64,000 bases of DNA from Marisalimonas sp016777705. Lineage in GTDB: Bacteria > Pseudomonadota > Alphaproteobacteria > Puniceispirillales > Marisalimonadaceae. Position numbers and translations under genes: made by a program. The notes beneath the pieces are model-generated. The model did no database searches. It had not been told where the DNA came from and saw only the letters and a list, made by a program, of their open reading frames with translations. Positions 63,512 to 64,000 of the stretch are shown in pieces (the first letter of the stretch is position 1; each line of letters begins with the position of its first letter). The DNA is taken from NCBI RefSeq assembly GCF_047717795.1, contig NZ_CP159808.1:248001-312000 (forward strand), read 5' to 3'.

Positions 63512-64000
63512 ATGAGTGGTTTAGAATTTTTAAGATCAACTAAAATAGTTTCGACTGTTGGAACTGCAACCGATGGTACGTCTAAACTTAAATCTTTAAT
63601 CAAAGCGGGCGTTAATGTTTTTCGCCTTAACTTTAGTCACGGTAATCATGGTGACCATTTAAAAAGAATTACAAATATAAGATCAGTCGCAAATGAGGTG
63701 GGTTGTAATGTTGCAATTCTTGCAGATCTTCAAGGGCCAAAATTTAGAATTGGAGAAGTGAAATCTGATATTAAAGTTATTAAAGGTAATAATTATATTT
63801 TTGATAAAAATGCTGAAATAGGAGACTTTAGTAGGGTCAACTTATCGCATGATGAAATTTATGAAAGTTTATCTATAGGTTCTAATATTTTAATGGATGA
63901 CGGTAAACTTCAATTTGTAGTTAAAAAAATATCAAAAGATAAAATAAATACAGAAGTAGTAGTTGGCGGCTACATAAAAAGTAATAAAGGTATAAATCTA
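63512..64000 (+). CDS. pyk: Pyruvate kinase, N-terminal part (runs off window)
   Basis: The first 163 residues of pyruvate kinase. STKIVSTVGTATDG, FRLNFSHGNHGDH and ILADLQGPKFRIG are the classic barrel motifs, and the frame is open to the last base. It converts PEP and ADP to pyruvate and ATP. An AT-rich hairpin (63440-63463) lies in the divergent gap before it. Confidence 0.95.
   Translation, partial: MSGLEFLRSTKIVSTVGTATDGTSKLKSLIKAGVNVFRLNFSHGNHGDHLKRITNIRSVANEVGCNVAILADLQGPKFRIGEVKSDIKVIKGNNYIFDKNAEIGDFSRVNLSHDEIYESLSIGSNILMDDGKLQFVVKKISKDKINTEVVVGGYIKSNKGINL

Noticed and set aside
1..64000. CRISPR array, rRNA operon, transposase or riboswitch
   Set aside because: No regularly spaced repeats, rRNA stretches, transposase motifs or recognisable aptamer cores were seen on either strand.

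Overview
The window looks like a chromosomal segment of an AT-rich, free-living, probably marine alphaproteobacterium. This rests on gene content and order: gpt-rpmH-rnpA-yidD-yidC-engB-argB-HAD-dapD-dapE; truA-fmt-def; ffs-dnaX-recR; pheA-kdsB opposite a membrane-anchored cytochrome c; and hemC-hemD with a Mic60-like protein and HemY. The base composition, the two TRAP transporters and the many small-molecule catabolic enzymes recall streamlined marine clades such as low-GC SAR116 relatives, but the exact clade cannot be settled by reading. No rRNA, CRISPR array, transposase or integrase is visible.

Region 1 (1-2.1 kb) holds the end of an unrecognised gene, a DUF1501 gene and a non-coding patch beside tRNA-Arg(ACG) with tandem GGTATAC repeats, possibly an old integration boundary. 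Region 2 (2.2-33 kb) is housekeeping: ribosome and RNase P, membrane insertion, arginine, lysine, phenylalanine and histidine synthesis, tRNA and translation modification, DNA repair and replication, Kdo and lipid A modification, haem synthesis and tRNA modification. Here dnaX has no ATG, GTG or TTG start for its ATPase domain, and it carries an A8 tract at the end of domain III whose -1 frame stops almost at once, a candidate tau/gamma switch.

Region 3 (33-62 kb) is accessory metabolism in three blocks. Block A (33.1-38.6 kb): phytanoyl-CoA-type dioxygenase, DapA-family aldolase or dehydratase, esterase, epimerase, DMT exporter and a uronate-dehydrogenase-like enzyme. Block B (39.0-46.6 kb): a TRAP transporter with an additional four-helix membrane protein between its small and large permeases, then a gulonate/carnitine-dehydrogenase-like protein, a beta-keto-acid cleavage enzyme (BKACE), an SDR, and an alpha/beta hydrolase with a small partner. 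Block C (46.7-58.7 kb): an aminotransferase; an Lrp regulator divergent from a ten-gene colinear run made of an orphan AceE-like E1, a second TRAP transporter, an isocitrate-lyase/PEP-mutase-family lyase, a zinc alcohol dehydrogenase, cobalt-type nitrile hydratase alpha and beta with its accessory protein, and a second alcohol dehydrogenase. Block C is the best candidate for an undescribed system: uptake plus degradation of an unknown organic acid or nitrile, possibly under Lrp control.

In both TRAP operons a strong hairpin lies between the binding-protein gene and the permease genes, which would let the binding protein be made in excess. The window ends with an AspH/LpxO-like hydroxylase, YajQ, a hydrolase, a PcaF-type thiolase, a GST-like protein and the start of pyruvate kinase.
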